Shown in pieces: positions 11,234 through 22,000 of a stretch of DNA of 64,000 nt. A program made the position numbers and the translations under genes. Numbering within the stretch: the first letter of the stretch is position 1; the number at the start of each line of letters is the position of its first letter. Below the pieces are notes generated by a model. It had not been told where the DNA came from and made no database searches. It was given only the letters and a program-made list of their open reading frames with translations. Origin of the DNA: Zelopaecilomyces penicillatus (taxonomy: Eukaryota > Ascomycota > Sordariomycetes > Hypocreales > Pseudodiploosporaceae); contig VCCP01000003.1 of assembly GCA_005765155.1 (NCBI GenBank), positions 4,402,001 through 4,466,000 on the forward strand, given 5' to 3'.

Positions 11234-12086
11234 TTAGTTGCTCTTGGGAGCGGACTGAACAACACCCTTGCCGCTGTAGCCCTCGGAAGTGATACCGGTG
11301 AAAGGATCTGCGTTTTGCCTCTGTAGCACAAGTCAGTTACTAGTTACACACAATAGCGTTTAAAAATAGAAGCAATATCTTGCATACCTTGAGAAGTTCG
11401 TTGGATTCCTCCTGGTACTCTTTTGTCATGGTGTATGGCGCAGGCTTGGCAGCCATTCGGACAAGGCCGAAGATGCCGATGCTGGCAGCGATGCCGAGAG
11501 CGATACCCCAAGCAATACGAGCGTTGGTTCCAGGAGGGTCGACAGAACGGGGACCATGGGGACCGAAAGCAATCCAATAGGCTGTAAATAAATTTGTGTT
11601 AGTTTGGTGAAGTTAAGCAGACGTTGGGGTGAATGGGGTTGATCCACAACCACCAGCCAGCCCAGAATACGTTGCATCGATCAATCGGTAACAGTATGAG
11701 TATAGGGTACTACAGCTACCATCGCGAAATGTTGGCCGCAAGATAAAGCCGCGTAGGAGTTGCGTTGTTCAAATGCAACATAGGGTTGGGATAGCGCGGC
11801 CGTCATGACAAGCTCGGCTATTCGGGAGGTATTTTCAGGTGCAAATGAACGTACCAGCTTTCTTCTCCTGGATTGTGAGCTCCGCCCAGCTACCCTTCAT
11901 GCGATCCCTCAGACTCATCCAGAGATCGGCCTGCTCCTGCAGAGGCATTCCCTCCCATCGCTTCTCAATATTGGAAAGAGTCGGGTTGGAGATTGCATGT
12001 GTTGACGAAGCCCGAGACGCAACAGCAGGGGCGGCGCTGCGCACCAGGCTCTTGCGCAGCAGACCGGACGCCTGAGTGCGCAGCAT
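11234..12086 (-). CDS. COX5: Cytochrome c oxidase subunit 5 (COX IV family)
   Basis: Nuclear-encoded subunit of respiratory complex IV, inner mitochondrial membrane; fungal Cox5, mammalian COX4. Exons on the minus strand: 12086-11855, 11581-11388 and 11320-11234; 513 nt, 170 aa. The N-terminus is a presequence rich in Arg/Ser/Ala (MLRTQASGLLRKSLVRSAAP). The mature part has RWEGMPLQEQADLW and WAELTIQEKKAAYWIAFGPH, then a single membrane span (IAWGIALGIAASIGIFGLV) and an Ala/Pro-containing hydrophilic tail ending SAPKSN. The first intron is 273 nt, several times longer than any other intron inside a coding region here, and might hold regulatory sequence or an alternative exon. All three exons join in frame. 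Confidence 0.95.
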
Positions 12087-12682
12087 TTTTTAATGTGTAT
12101 ATTTCGAATATCTCGACAGAAGCGGGAGATTGCAATTGGCGCCTGGCAAGCAGCGAGGGAAGAGTGCGGAGGTCGAGATCGAAGTTTTTCGGCTGGTCAG
12201 GTCATAGAGTAATCCTACGTTGATTTCCGCCCGCTGGCTTCCTGGCAAAAAGAAGCTCAGATGTGGTGATGACTAAGGCAGATGAGGAGCAAAATCCACG
12301 TGACTGAGATTTTCCTAGAATAGGTCAACGCTGGTTGGCTGGTTGAAATTCCCTAAACTCCAGACTGGCCATTGGTCAGATTAATGACGACAAATTACCT
12401 AGAAAAGTTCGCCGTTTCAACTTTCTATCCATCAATCCGTGATCTCAGACTATCATCGCCAAAACTACACCATATCTGTGAAGATGAAAGATCTTTCGGT
12501 GCTTCGGATTTTATTTTTATTGAATTCCAACATTTCTGCCTTGAATTTTGAAACAGAAGGTTGTTGAAAATTATAAGAAATGCAAGTCGACATGTGTCGT
12601 TACAAATATTATACATAATATAGTCGAATATATCTCTTATCACCCAATTGAAATCTAACTCCTATCACCTTTTCCTTTTGCA
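12087..12682. other. COX5 upstream region / MFS gene 3' flank
   Basis: Non-coding 0.6 kb holding the COX5 promoter and, at the right, the 3' UTR of the transporter gene. Strongly AT-rich from about 12500 to 12680. No further feature seen. Confidence 0.5.
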
Positions 12683-14467
12683 TCAAAACTGGACGTTGAA
12701 CAAATTCTTTTGCCGAATGCGTCCGCCATATCTGTAAAACACCAAAGGGACTGGCACCATGGCGACGGCAATGAAGGCAAGAAGAGAGCTGCCCCAGCCC
12801 AATCCAAGAGCCGCGTACATCTTTCCTCCTGCAAGTGGCAGCAGAGCTCCACCAAGGGAGCGGAGGACAGTGTTTGCTGCGACAGCAGATGCGGCGTATT
12901 GGCCAAACGCATCTACTAAATACGTCGAGATTGGCATCTAGAGATGATTAGTTGAAGTAACACGGCAACGCGCATTTTGGTAACACTCACAAACGACAAT
13001 GTTATGCCTGCCCCCAATACGGCGGTTCCAGTGATCGGAACAATCCAATGCTGGCGTGATTCTGCAGTCCATCCAAACCAGAACAATCCTGTGGGGATGA
13101 GTATTGTTGAAATGAAAATCAAGGGGATACGGTATTCCGGCTTCCTCTCTCCACCATTTTTATTGGTCAAATATCGAACAAGCCTATCAGAGGCCAAACC
13201 AGCAATTAACAAACCAAGGAGTGATCCGACTCCGAGGCCTATGTAGGTGAGTCCAACTGAGCCAGTAGAAAAGCCATAAACCTTGATATACAGACCCGGT
13301 TGAGCAGTGAAGATAAGGTACACATATCCGTACTGTATTGCTGTGAACAGGCTCAAAACAAAGATGATTGGGGAGCAAACAAGCATTTTACTTGGTCTGA
13401 CGATAGCCAAGCGGAAGACTGCCTGAGCGGAGCGCCCATTATCGAGAATTGAGCGAACATGAGGATTGCCAGTAGCTTTGCGAATCATCTTGGCCTTCTT
13501 TTCGAGGAGTGCATATGCATACGACTCACGCAAGAACAGCAATGATAATATAGTAACAACGCCTCCCTTTATCACAGAGATTAGTACCACTCTCTCCTAT
13601 CCAGGACGACCAATAGGTTTCGACTCACAGTAATTGCGACCACCCAGAAAGCCCAGCGCCAGCCCTTTTCTTGAGCCAAATACCCACCCGCTGCAATCAT
13701 TACCTCCCGTCAGTGAACACAACACTCCGTGTCGATGTATGAGACCAGAAGTTTTCTTACCGATGGGCCCTATCACAGGACCAAGCAAAGGCCCAGACAC
13801 CCACGCTGCCATGATCTGTCCCCTTCTTTCAATGGAGACTATGTCGGCTAATGTCCCAGGCCCAAGTGTCATAGGGCAGCTGCCCGCAAAGCCAGCGAAA
13901 AACCTAAATATGATCAAGCTTGCCAGATTGGGACTCAAAGCACATGCCACACTCAAAATGACAAACATGATATTGCAGGTGTGGTAAAGGGGTGAGCGTC
14001 CGTATATTTCCGAAAGTGGCGCAATAACCAGAGGGCCGAAGCAGTAGCCTATAAGATATACAGATACGACAAAGGAGGCAAGTTCTTTGTTTGTAGAGCG
14101 AAAATCTCCCATTACTTTCTCGATCCCAGGGGCAAAAACGGACGATGCCAATGAGCTTTGAATAGGTTAGTGCTGGTGGTGGTCTCGCATAACATAACAG
14201 GACGCTTGTGTTTTACCTGATGAACGTTATTGCAGACACAATGGCCACGGCGGCGGTCTTGCGCTGAGCTGACCAATTTAGAGGGTTCTCGGAGTCATCA
14301 GGGCCATCCCAGTCAATGATATTGACATCTTGTTTAGGTGCTCCTGTGTTGACCTCAAGAACTGGTGCTCGCTTAACGTTTCTCTCCAAATCACTGAACG
14401 AACTCGAGATTGTGGAATTGGTAGTCGAAGGGGCTACATTCTTGCTCTCACTCTCAAAGTCCATCAT
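12683..14467 (-). CDS. MFS transporter, DHA1 drug:H+ antiporter type
   Basis: Polytopic plasma-membrane transporter of the major facilitator superfamily, fungal DHA1 multidrug/polyamine exporter branch. Exons on the minus strand: 14467-14217, 14155-13761, 13690-13629, 13566-12991 and 12937-12683; 1539 nt, 512 aa. The cytosolic N-terminus carries the family hallmark DWDGPDDSENPLNWSAQRK just before the first membrane helix. Motif A is seen as PLSEIYGRSPLY, and the antiporter motif C as GPLLGPVIGPIAGG across an intron. Further helices follow through the end (GGALLPLAGGKMYAALGLG). I chose the ATG at 14467 (MMDFESES); no ATG lies further upstream in the frame, which opens there with a GTG. It is divergent from the Zn2Cys6 factor at 15172, a common arrangement for an exporter and its regulator. 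The substrate is unknown. Confidence 0.92.
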
Positions 14468-15171
14468 TCCAGATGTCAAGCTGTGCCAAATTGGCGAGTA
14501 ATGTCTTGACGGACAGTCTTGTGAGGCCAGAATAGTATTCACAGTAACAAGATTGAAACAAGTGAATTGGAATAGAAAACACAGGAAGTCAATTGCTATT
14601 TTTATTGTATCTGTGCTAGTGGGAATGATATATATTAATTTCCATCTTCAGCCGAAGGATGTTCGGACAGCGCAGCTACAATCATTGCCTGATAAATGAA
14701 TGGACTGCGCGGCTAGTCAACTCGCCATGGATTTCAAGCGGAGTATCTTTGCCAAGGTATTCTTAAAGGGGATCCATTACTCAATGATAATAGGTTCAAT
14801 CCGTTGGTATGCTGGCATTATGACTCTTTCAACCATGAGTTGCCAAAATGCGAGGCTTTGTGTATAGTCGAGAGGTTGACCAATCTGTCCATCCATGCAT
14901 TTGTATGCATCGTTACGGGGGCGACCCACATTCGTGTGGACTATGAGTGGGGGGATGGGCTAAGAAACTCGCCGGCCAGCGGTGGTAAATATATCCGTCC
15001 GCGGGCGCTCCGTGGAGTTTCCGCGGCAATTCAGTTCTGAATCCAAAAGTAGGAATGCACTTGCATGGGCACCACCTGTGGAAACTCATCTACTGCATAT
15101 TATGTCCATGGAGCAGGTGGAAGTTCCGGTGAATTGTCTTATTACTTTACTTGCACAACAATTGTCGCCAA
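14468..15171. promoter_or_regulatory. Divergent promoter between transporter and Zn2Cys6 regulator
   Basis: A 704-bp non-coding region shared by the MFS gene (leftward) and the Zn2Cys6 factor (rightward). The middle is AT-rich on the transporter side and GC-rich near 14970-15030, where several CGG/CCG triplets cluster. CGG triplets are the usual recognition units of Zn2Cys6 proteins, so auto- and cross-regulation by the neighbouring factor is plausible but inferred. Confidence 0.55.
14998..15026. promoter_or_regulatory. Three TCCGYGG motifs at 11-bp spacing (putative operator)
   Basis: TCCGCGG begins at 14998, TCCGTGG at 15009 and TCCGCGG at 15020, so the starts are exactly 11 bp apart, close to one helical turn. 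The outer two contain the palindrome CCGCGG. The array lies 146 bp upstream of the Zn2Cys6 factor ATG and 530 bp from the transporter ATG. A role as a binding site for the adjacent Zn2Cys6 protein is inference. Confidence 0.45.
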
Positions 15172-17441
15172 ATGGGCAAGCAACCTAGACAAAGACCGAT
15201 TTCTTGCCATTTTTGTCGCGTTCGCAAGTTGCGTTGCAGCCGACAAACTCCTTGCACCAACTGCATCTCCCGAGGGGTTCTTTGTCAATATGATACGGCA
15301 TCTGGACAAGCTGCAACAAGACAGGAGTCTGGTGCTGCTAGCAGAGATGTGTCGACATTGGATCTATTGGCTCGCTTGGAACGACTCGAGAATCTGGTAA
15401 CTGCTCAGAATAAAGGATCAGAGGCAAGGGCCCAGCAAGCACAGGTGGCCTACCCTGCAGAAAGTCCCGTTGAAGCTGTTGCAGCATCACCACCTGTATC
15501 ACGAAGGCTCCAAAGCTTGACGGCTGATGCTCTTCAGCTTGAAAGATCTTGCTCCGGGCATAAATTAATGGTGAGCTCATGATTCACTTTTTCTACTTAT
15601 CAATCAATCCTATGTACCAAATCCAAGTAAACAGATCAAAAGCTGAGAAGATTAGGACTCCCTGGTTTCTGATCCCCTAATATTCCAAACTTGCCCAATC
15701 CGCCTCGTCAGCAACCAGCCATCACTTGTCTTCCAAGGCGAGACCTTGAGTCCTCTACATGGAGCAATGAATGTAGTGAAGTACATTTGGCTCCCTCACC
15801 GTGAAGAGGCCCGCATCATCTTCCAGAAGTATATCACAGACGTGTCCTACTTCCATCACGTCATCCATGAACCGTCTTTCCAGAGCCTTATAGATGACAT
15901 TTATGATGCCATAGAGCAAAAGTCTGGCATCCATCTGGGTGCAATCCTACTTCTCCTAAGTGTCTGTGCTAGTGCTGTTTATTCTTGGACACCACTTGAC
16001 GACGCCAGATGCATGTATGCAAGCAGCACCGAGGCAAATTCGCAGACGACATTTTGGATGAAACAAGCTCTGGATGTCTCGAATTATGCCAACCGAATAT
16101 CACATATGTCTCTAGAATGTGTCCAGGGACTCATGATTCTCTTTTTCACCTTTTGCCATCTCGAAGGCTTCTCACAGCGAGCCCGCAGTATTATCTCATC
16201 CACAGTGCTGATGGCAACTGAACTGTCATTGCATCGCATTGATTGCCCTAATAGCTCGGGGGTACACGAATCAATAAGAATAAGTACCGTGAGGACAGAG
16301 GTTGGGCGAAGGGTTTGGTGGTATATTGTAGCAACCGACTGGTGAGTAGGCCGTTCGCAGCAGCGTCTCTAATGTCCCCCTCTTCTCGAGACTAACATGG
16401 TACAGGATGCTTGCGCAGTTCAGTGCCGCCCAAGAGGGTATTTATACCATTCATCCGAACAACATGGCCGTTAGAAAGCCTCGGAATGCCAACGATGAAG
16501 ACATAGTCGAAGGAATGGAAATCATTGACCGGCCTCTGAACCAGCCAACCTGTGTTTCGTATTTGATACAAAGAATCCGTCTCGCTGAAGTCTGTCGAGG
16601 CATTCTCGAGAGATTCCCTCTTGGAGCACCGCCTTCTGACCATGTCGCCTATGGGCTTATCATGGAAGCAGATGCAAAAATGAATCAGCTTTTACATGAG
16701 ATTCCAGACTTCTTCAACATTGATAAGGTCAAAGCCGCGAGCAGCGTGAACCACTCATTGGCAAGCTCAGACAGTTTATTTCCTGCAATCACCATTCAGA
16801 GATACACCCTTAATTTGATTCTTCACCGCCAACTCTGCAGGATGCATCTCCCATTTCTTGCCCAAGGAACCGTCGATCCTGCATACGTCTACTCCCGTGA
16901 TGTATGTCTCAAATCCGCCAGATTCGTCATTTCACTCGATCACCAAATGCAACGAGAAAACCTGCCATTTTTTACATCCAGACTCAGATTAACCATGGTT
17001 CTACGAAGTGTCTTCCTTGCCAGCATTGCTCTTGTGTTGAATGTTTGTCTCAAAGGCGAATCAGGAGAGAACGCCGAAGGGGGAGAGGAGGTTGCAGATG
17101 CGTGGAGAATCTTGCAAGACGCCCAGAGTCAATCATCTTCTGCGTCAACATTGCTGAACCTTTCTGTCCAAGTTTTGAAAAAGTACAAGGTCAATCACAT
17201 AGCTCTAGAAGCATTGCAGCAACAGAGGCAGGAAATACAGTCACCGCAAGCCACAATATTCCCGATGACACCAGAATCGGTGCATACCGATCAGCGGATA
17301 GGAAAAAGACCCCAAAATTTTGCAACCGAAACGGAAACCGCCTTTTTAGAGCAGCAATGGCATGTTCTCGAAGGGAAAATGGATTTAAACACAATAGATT
17401 GGGACAAACTTTTCTGGGGAATTGATGCACCATTCATCTAG
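15172..17441 (+). CDS. Zn2Cys6 binuclear cluster transcription factor
   Basis: Fungal pathway-specific regulator, nuclear. Exons 15172-15570, 15656-16341 and 16406-17441; 2121 nt, 706 aa. The ATG at 15172 directly precedes the DNA-binding cluster, CHFCRVRKLRCSRQTPC-TNC-ISRGVLC, with all six Cys in the standard spacing and basic residues between Cys 2 and Cys 3. A short leucine-containing coiled-coil-like segment follows (LDLLARLERLENLV). Exon 2 opens the fungal-specific regulatory domain (ARIIFQKYITDVSYFHHVIHEPSF, then GAILLLLSVCASAVYSW), which continues in exon 3. The C-terminus ends in an acidic/aromatic patch (NTIDWDKLFWGIDAPFI). It is divergent from the MFS exporter gene and is a reasonable candidate for its activator, on position only. 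Confidence 0.93.
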
Positions 17442-17744
17442 TTTCGCTTTTCAGAACAGATTGTCTCCTCACTTTTTCTTTTTGCTCGACCGTGCCGTTG
17501 CTGGGGCATGACTGGTATATCTCTATGAAATCTAGCCTAATGTAGCGGTATCCGATAGTATGATTCAATGAAGCGGGTTGTATTGACTCCTTCATAAGCT
17601 CTAAAGGGGTGAAAACTGTATATAAAACTAGGAAATAATTCACTCTAGGCTCGATGCTGCCCAATAAACTGCCATCATTTGAATAGCGAAGCTTTAGAGA
17701 AAGTGGCCATTTCCATGTTCGTTTGTGCTGAAACTCACACACTT

Positions 17745-17783
17745 CAAGGCAAAGGCAAAGGCAAAGGCAAAGGCAAGGCAAGG
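17745..17783. repeat. AAAGGC hexanucleotide microsatellite
   Basis: About six tandem AAAGGC/AAGGCA units in 39 bp, the last ones shortened to AAGGC. Non-coding; it lies about 300 bp downstream of the stop of the Zn2Cys6 factor. Confidence 0.8.
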
Positions 17784-18732
17784 ATATAAGTTTCTTAAAT
17801 TGTCAGGGATAGATATACAGAAAATAACTTAAAGAATGTTTTTGGGATACTTAGGGTGCACATGAATACATGAATCAGGCAGCTATCCCCAGCACTGTCC
17901 AGCGATATCCAGTGACATCTAGCAATCACACCAAGTTCAAGCTATTTCTTAGTAAGTATATACAATGCATCACATTTCCGACTCTCAGTAAGCCTAGCTT
18001 TGCGATATATTCAATATTCTGTATGTTACACAACTACATTTGGCATTGTAGAGTCAACTGACTTGAAGCCTACGGGCTCTACAAAAGGGGGATAACTTGT
18101 GTAAGAGGTGGAGCCCTGCCACTGATACACCCTTGGTTTTATGTTGATGATGTAGTATTCAATTCATTGTAAAGATGAAGCTAGATCTTATGATACAGCT
18201 AAATACTTGCGTTCATTATAAATTTCTTTTAGCCTGGTCGTCAAACTCAACTCTGCTTCGGACGTGGACTTGTGGTTGACTCCATTGGGCTACTTGAACT
18301 GATTCAGAGTGAATAAATGGACAATTAACTTTCTCGAATCTGGAGGCTCCGTACCTTTTTTCTTTCTCTTGGGCACCACTCTGCGAAAGAAGAACTGGTT
18401 GAAAGGTGTAGTAACCTGGAAGATGTGGGCTATCGGTCAGTACGATTCCCGTCAGACCTACCTAGTTGATAGGTTGGTCAACTTGCCTCCAATTACACCA
18501 GAGAAAATAGCCAAAGCTATTGGAAGCGACCTTTGAAATCCGCTCATAGTGCTGAATCGCTGCGTTAAGGCTACGTAAATGGCTTATTTGATAATTGTTT
18601 GCGATGGCTCAGACAAACGGTCGAGGTGAGTGGCGAATGAAGTGAGCTAGAATTTAGTTGCAACAACCAACAACCCACCCAAGCTTGCCAAGCTCACTGG
18701 AGCTAGCCCCACCACTAAACGCGCCTGGACAA

Positions 18733-18738
18733 ACGCGT
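18733..18738. promoter_or_regulatory. ACGCGT (MCB-like) site upstream of MUS7
   Basis: ACGCGT is the MluI cell-cycle box bound by the MBF complex in yeasts to drive G1/S genes. It lies about 300 bp upstream of the MUS7 ATG. The motif is seen; the function is inferred from family knowledge, and ACGCGT also occurs elsewhere in the window. Confidence 0.4.
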
Positions 18739-19031
18739 TTTCCAGAAGTCGCCAGCGCGTTCGGATTACGATTTTATGGTGCAATCCCTTCAGTCCCTTG
18801 CCAAGCACAGGTGAAGGGTAATGAAGTACGTACCTTCTGCCTCCATCACCCATTAACTGTAACCGTCTACTGGCTTCGATCGATGTACAATTGTATGAAG
18901 CGCTTTGGGGCTCAGAAGTGATCCTGATTTACCCCCAGCAAGACACAAAGACCGACTCCGACACTGCTTTGCTGGAGGTAGCTGCGACCCAAATTCCACA
19001 GAGCATTATGAGACCATGACGTGCGCGAGCC

Positions 19032-22000
19032 ATGGCCAATTGGAAAGATCTGGGGGAGGTCCCAGACTCGGAGAGCGAAGATGGCTTCGATAGCCAAGAT
19101 GTGGAAGAGAAAGCATGTATATCGGACATGCCGATAATGAAAGCAGTCTCGAAAGAGCCGAGTAGAGACATCTGGGACTTTCCAGGTTCCGACGAGGGAT
19201 CACGATTATCGTCTCCACCACCACAGCCTCTCGGCATACCTTCGATCGAAATCATACCTGGGCCTCCCGATTCTTCGCCACTATCGCCCGCCTCAAGTCG
19301 CAGCAATTCCGTCTCTTTATCCCATATCGACATCCTTCAGCCCTCGGCAAAGGATCTTATCTATGTTTCCTCGCAGGAAGATTCGCCCCAGTCTCCATTT
19401 CACGATGAGGTTTCCACCAGCTTTGTCCAGGTTACCGGCCCGTCGCCGGAGTTCACTGGTGATGATGAACTTCTCCAGCCATCCGACGATCTTCCAGCCA
19501 GAATACACAATTTGTCGACTCCAAATCAGATGGCAGATGGCCAGCAGGAGGAGCACGAGGCAAGACAAATATCTATTCGAAATGAGCGCTCCCTCCGGCC
19601 CAGGAAGCCAATTCAAGAACATCCATACCAACTTGAAAACGCTCTATATCGCAATTCATTCACGAAACACGGCGTCAAGCCACTCAGAATCGCCCCCGAG
19701 AGCGGAAGCCGACAAAGAGAATACGAGTCCCAGGACGACACCGAATTTGAGCCAGAAAGCCAAGAGCGTGGGCTGCCGGATATCATAGACGAGATCCTTT
19801 CTAGTGCACTCAACAATACTGCAGACGAGCATAACAGTCTACCTCTACCTTCCTCCTCTCCTCTAAAAACAACGTCTTTACACAATCGCGCTGGTACAAG
19901 TAGCTTACCTAGCTCCCAAGGAGATACCGACAGCACAAGTGTTAACGATCAAGATCTGCCAGATATTGAGGAACTGTTGAGACAACCTTTAGGAAAGAAA
20001 ATCAGCAAGGTCCCAAAACGCAAAACCCCCTTATCCCAATCTGTGATTAGAAAGAGAAGGAGACACAATGTACTGGATAGTGACCCCCCTGAACCCTATG
20101 CATCGTCCAAACTCAGAGCGGATTCGCCCACTCCTCATTTATCTCCAATTCGAAAGCCACAGCACAGTCCAAATTCACCTCTTGGGCGGTCCATTACGAA
20201 ACCATCACGCTCGGCAACTGAAGCCCTTTCACCATCGCGAGGAAGAGTGTCGCCCTCTCACGCGCCCCCAGCGCCAGCTATTGAGATATCTTCAGAAGAG
20301 GACGGAGTAGATTTGCAGATAATGGATACTCCTTTAGATGACTCGGATGCTTCAGAAACACAGAGTGAAGCAGAAACAGATCGACAGATTCTGACCACGA
20401 TGAGTCGTCGAATCAGGGGGGTTCTTCCCGCCTCTTGGCTCCGTCTCGACCAACAGTCGAGTAGGGAAAAGGTTCAAAAGAATTCCGATAATTCGAGGCG
20501 CCATCAATCACCCGATCGTGAGATGAGGCGCGGGGTTGCACAAACCAGACAGACGATCACCAGCTCTACCATTCCAAATATCTTCTTTGATGAGTCCGAT
20601 GATGAGCCTCCTGTCACCTCTAAACGAGCAGACGAAGTTTCCTACGTACAGACCAAAATCTCACAAGGCAGACCATTTGCCAACGATTATTCGGAAATGG
20701 TAATTTCTGATGGTGAAGACACAGTCATAGAGGAAGATACCATAGATCGCATGTTCCCTGCAGCCAAAAGACAGCTACGACTGGTAGATCAGGTCCATAA
20801 AACGCCGCGACAGGGGAAGTCAAAACACAGTTCAGCAACACCAGCACTACGAAAACCGAAACATCAGTCACGGATCACCAGTCATATGGACGGTTCCCGG
20901 CGATCTGGTTCAGTCAAAAAGTCGACAACAAAAAGTAGAGTCCATAGTGCAGTCTCCAGGAAAAGGTCATCAAAGGCTAGTGCAAAACCAACAGCAGCAT
21001 CCAAACGAATGAACAACTCTCCTCCGAGTCTCAGTATCTTGGATGTTATTGAACCAGGGGCACCGTTGTTCTTGAAGATTGCTGCCCGTACCGCCAAACG
21101 ACGTTCAAATCAAGGGCGAAGCAGCCCACGCAAAAAATCCATAAAGCTCGCAACCAGGCAAGATCATGTAGATGCTGTATCTGTATTGAATGATTGGGTG
21201 TCTGGCTCCATCAAACAGAGACCATCAGTTTCTAGTGTCAATAAGCGCATGAAAATGCCAAAGCAGCCCGCACAACTATCTGGGGAGCGTCAGACAAGCA
21301 GCGTTTTACCACCTTCAGGTTCATGGCGCGCGCCTATCCAGAATCCTCGAAAGCTAGTCAAGCATGTCAGTAATGGTGGTACGGTCAGCTATAAACCCTC
21401 TCAACCGTCTCGCCAGTTTGGCCAACAAGAAAAAGAACTTGCCATTAATCATACACAACTCGGCCAACCTACGCTTTCCAGGCCAGCTCAACTGGAGATG
21501 GATGAAACTGATATGATCTCAAGATACTCCTTTCATTCCAAGAAGAAATTTCTCGATAATCTATATCGGCGGGGTCGTGAAAATCTGTCAATAGCTAGCT
21601 CTGTTGGTGATTTCGAATTGAATAACGACCTCCCACGAGGAGACACTCGTCATATAAGTGCCCAACTCAATCTAGTGTCTGATGAACCTGCGAAACTCTT
21701 GAAAACATCACGGTTTCGCAAAAAGTTCAGGCCCCATCGAATTGACATAGAGGCCCCTCACTACACCCACGCAGATGATCCTCTGCCGACTAAATATCCG
21801 ACGATACTCGAGCCTCTTAATACGTTGCAACCTGGACAAAGCAAACTTCGTGGTCTTGGTCCTTATGGTACTAATTACTCTCATCATTTTGAGATCTTTC
21901 CTCTTGACTCACGTGCATATTTTCATGAATCCACTCTCATTGGCAGTGGAGTTGTTGATGCTTGTCATAATCATGCCAACATATTCTTACTCACGCAAAG

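Larger units (their letters stand above)
17442..19031. other. Intergenic region upstream of MUS7
   Basis: About 1.6 kb without a convincing gene: 3' UTR of the Zn2Cys6 factor, a hexanucleotide repeat at 17745-17783, an AT-rich middle and the MUS7 promoter at the right, including one ACGCGT site. Short ORFs inside (for example 18309-18536) lack a plausible start or composition. Confidence 0.55.

Noticed and set aside
18309..18536. 75-codon plus-strand ORF upstream of MUS7
   Set aside because: It opens with GTG, has no motif and is not linked by splice sites to any neighbour.
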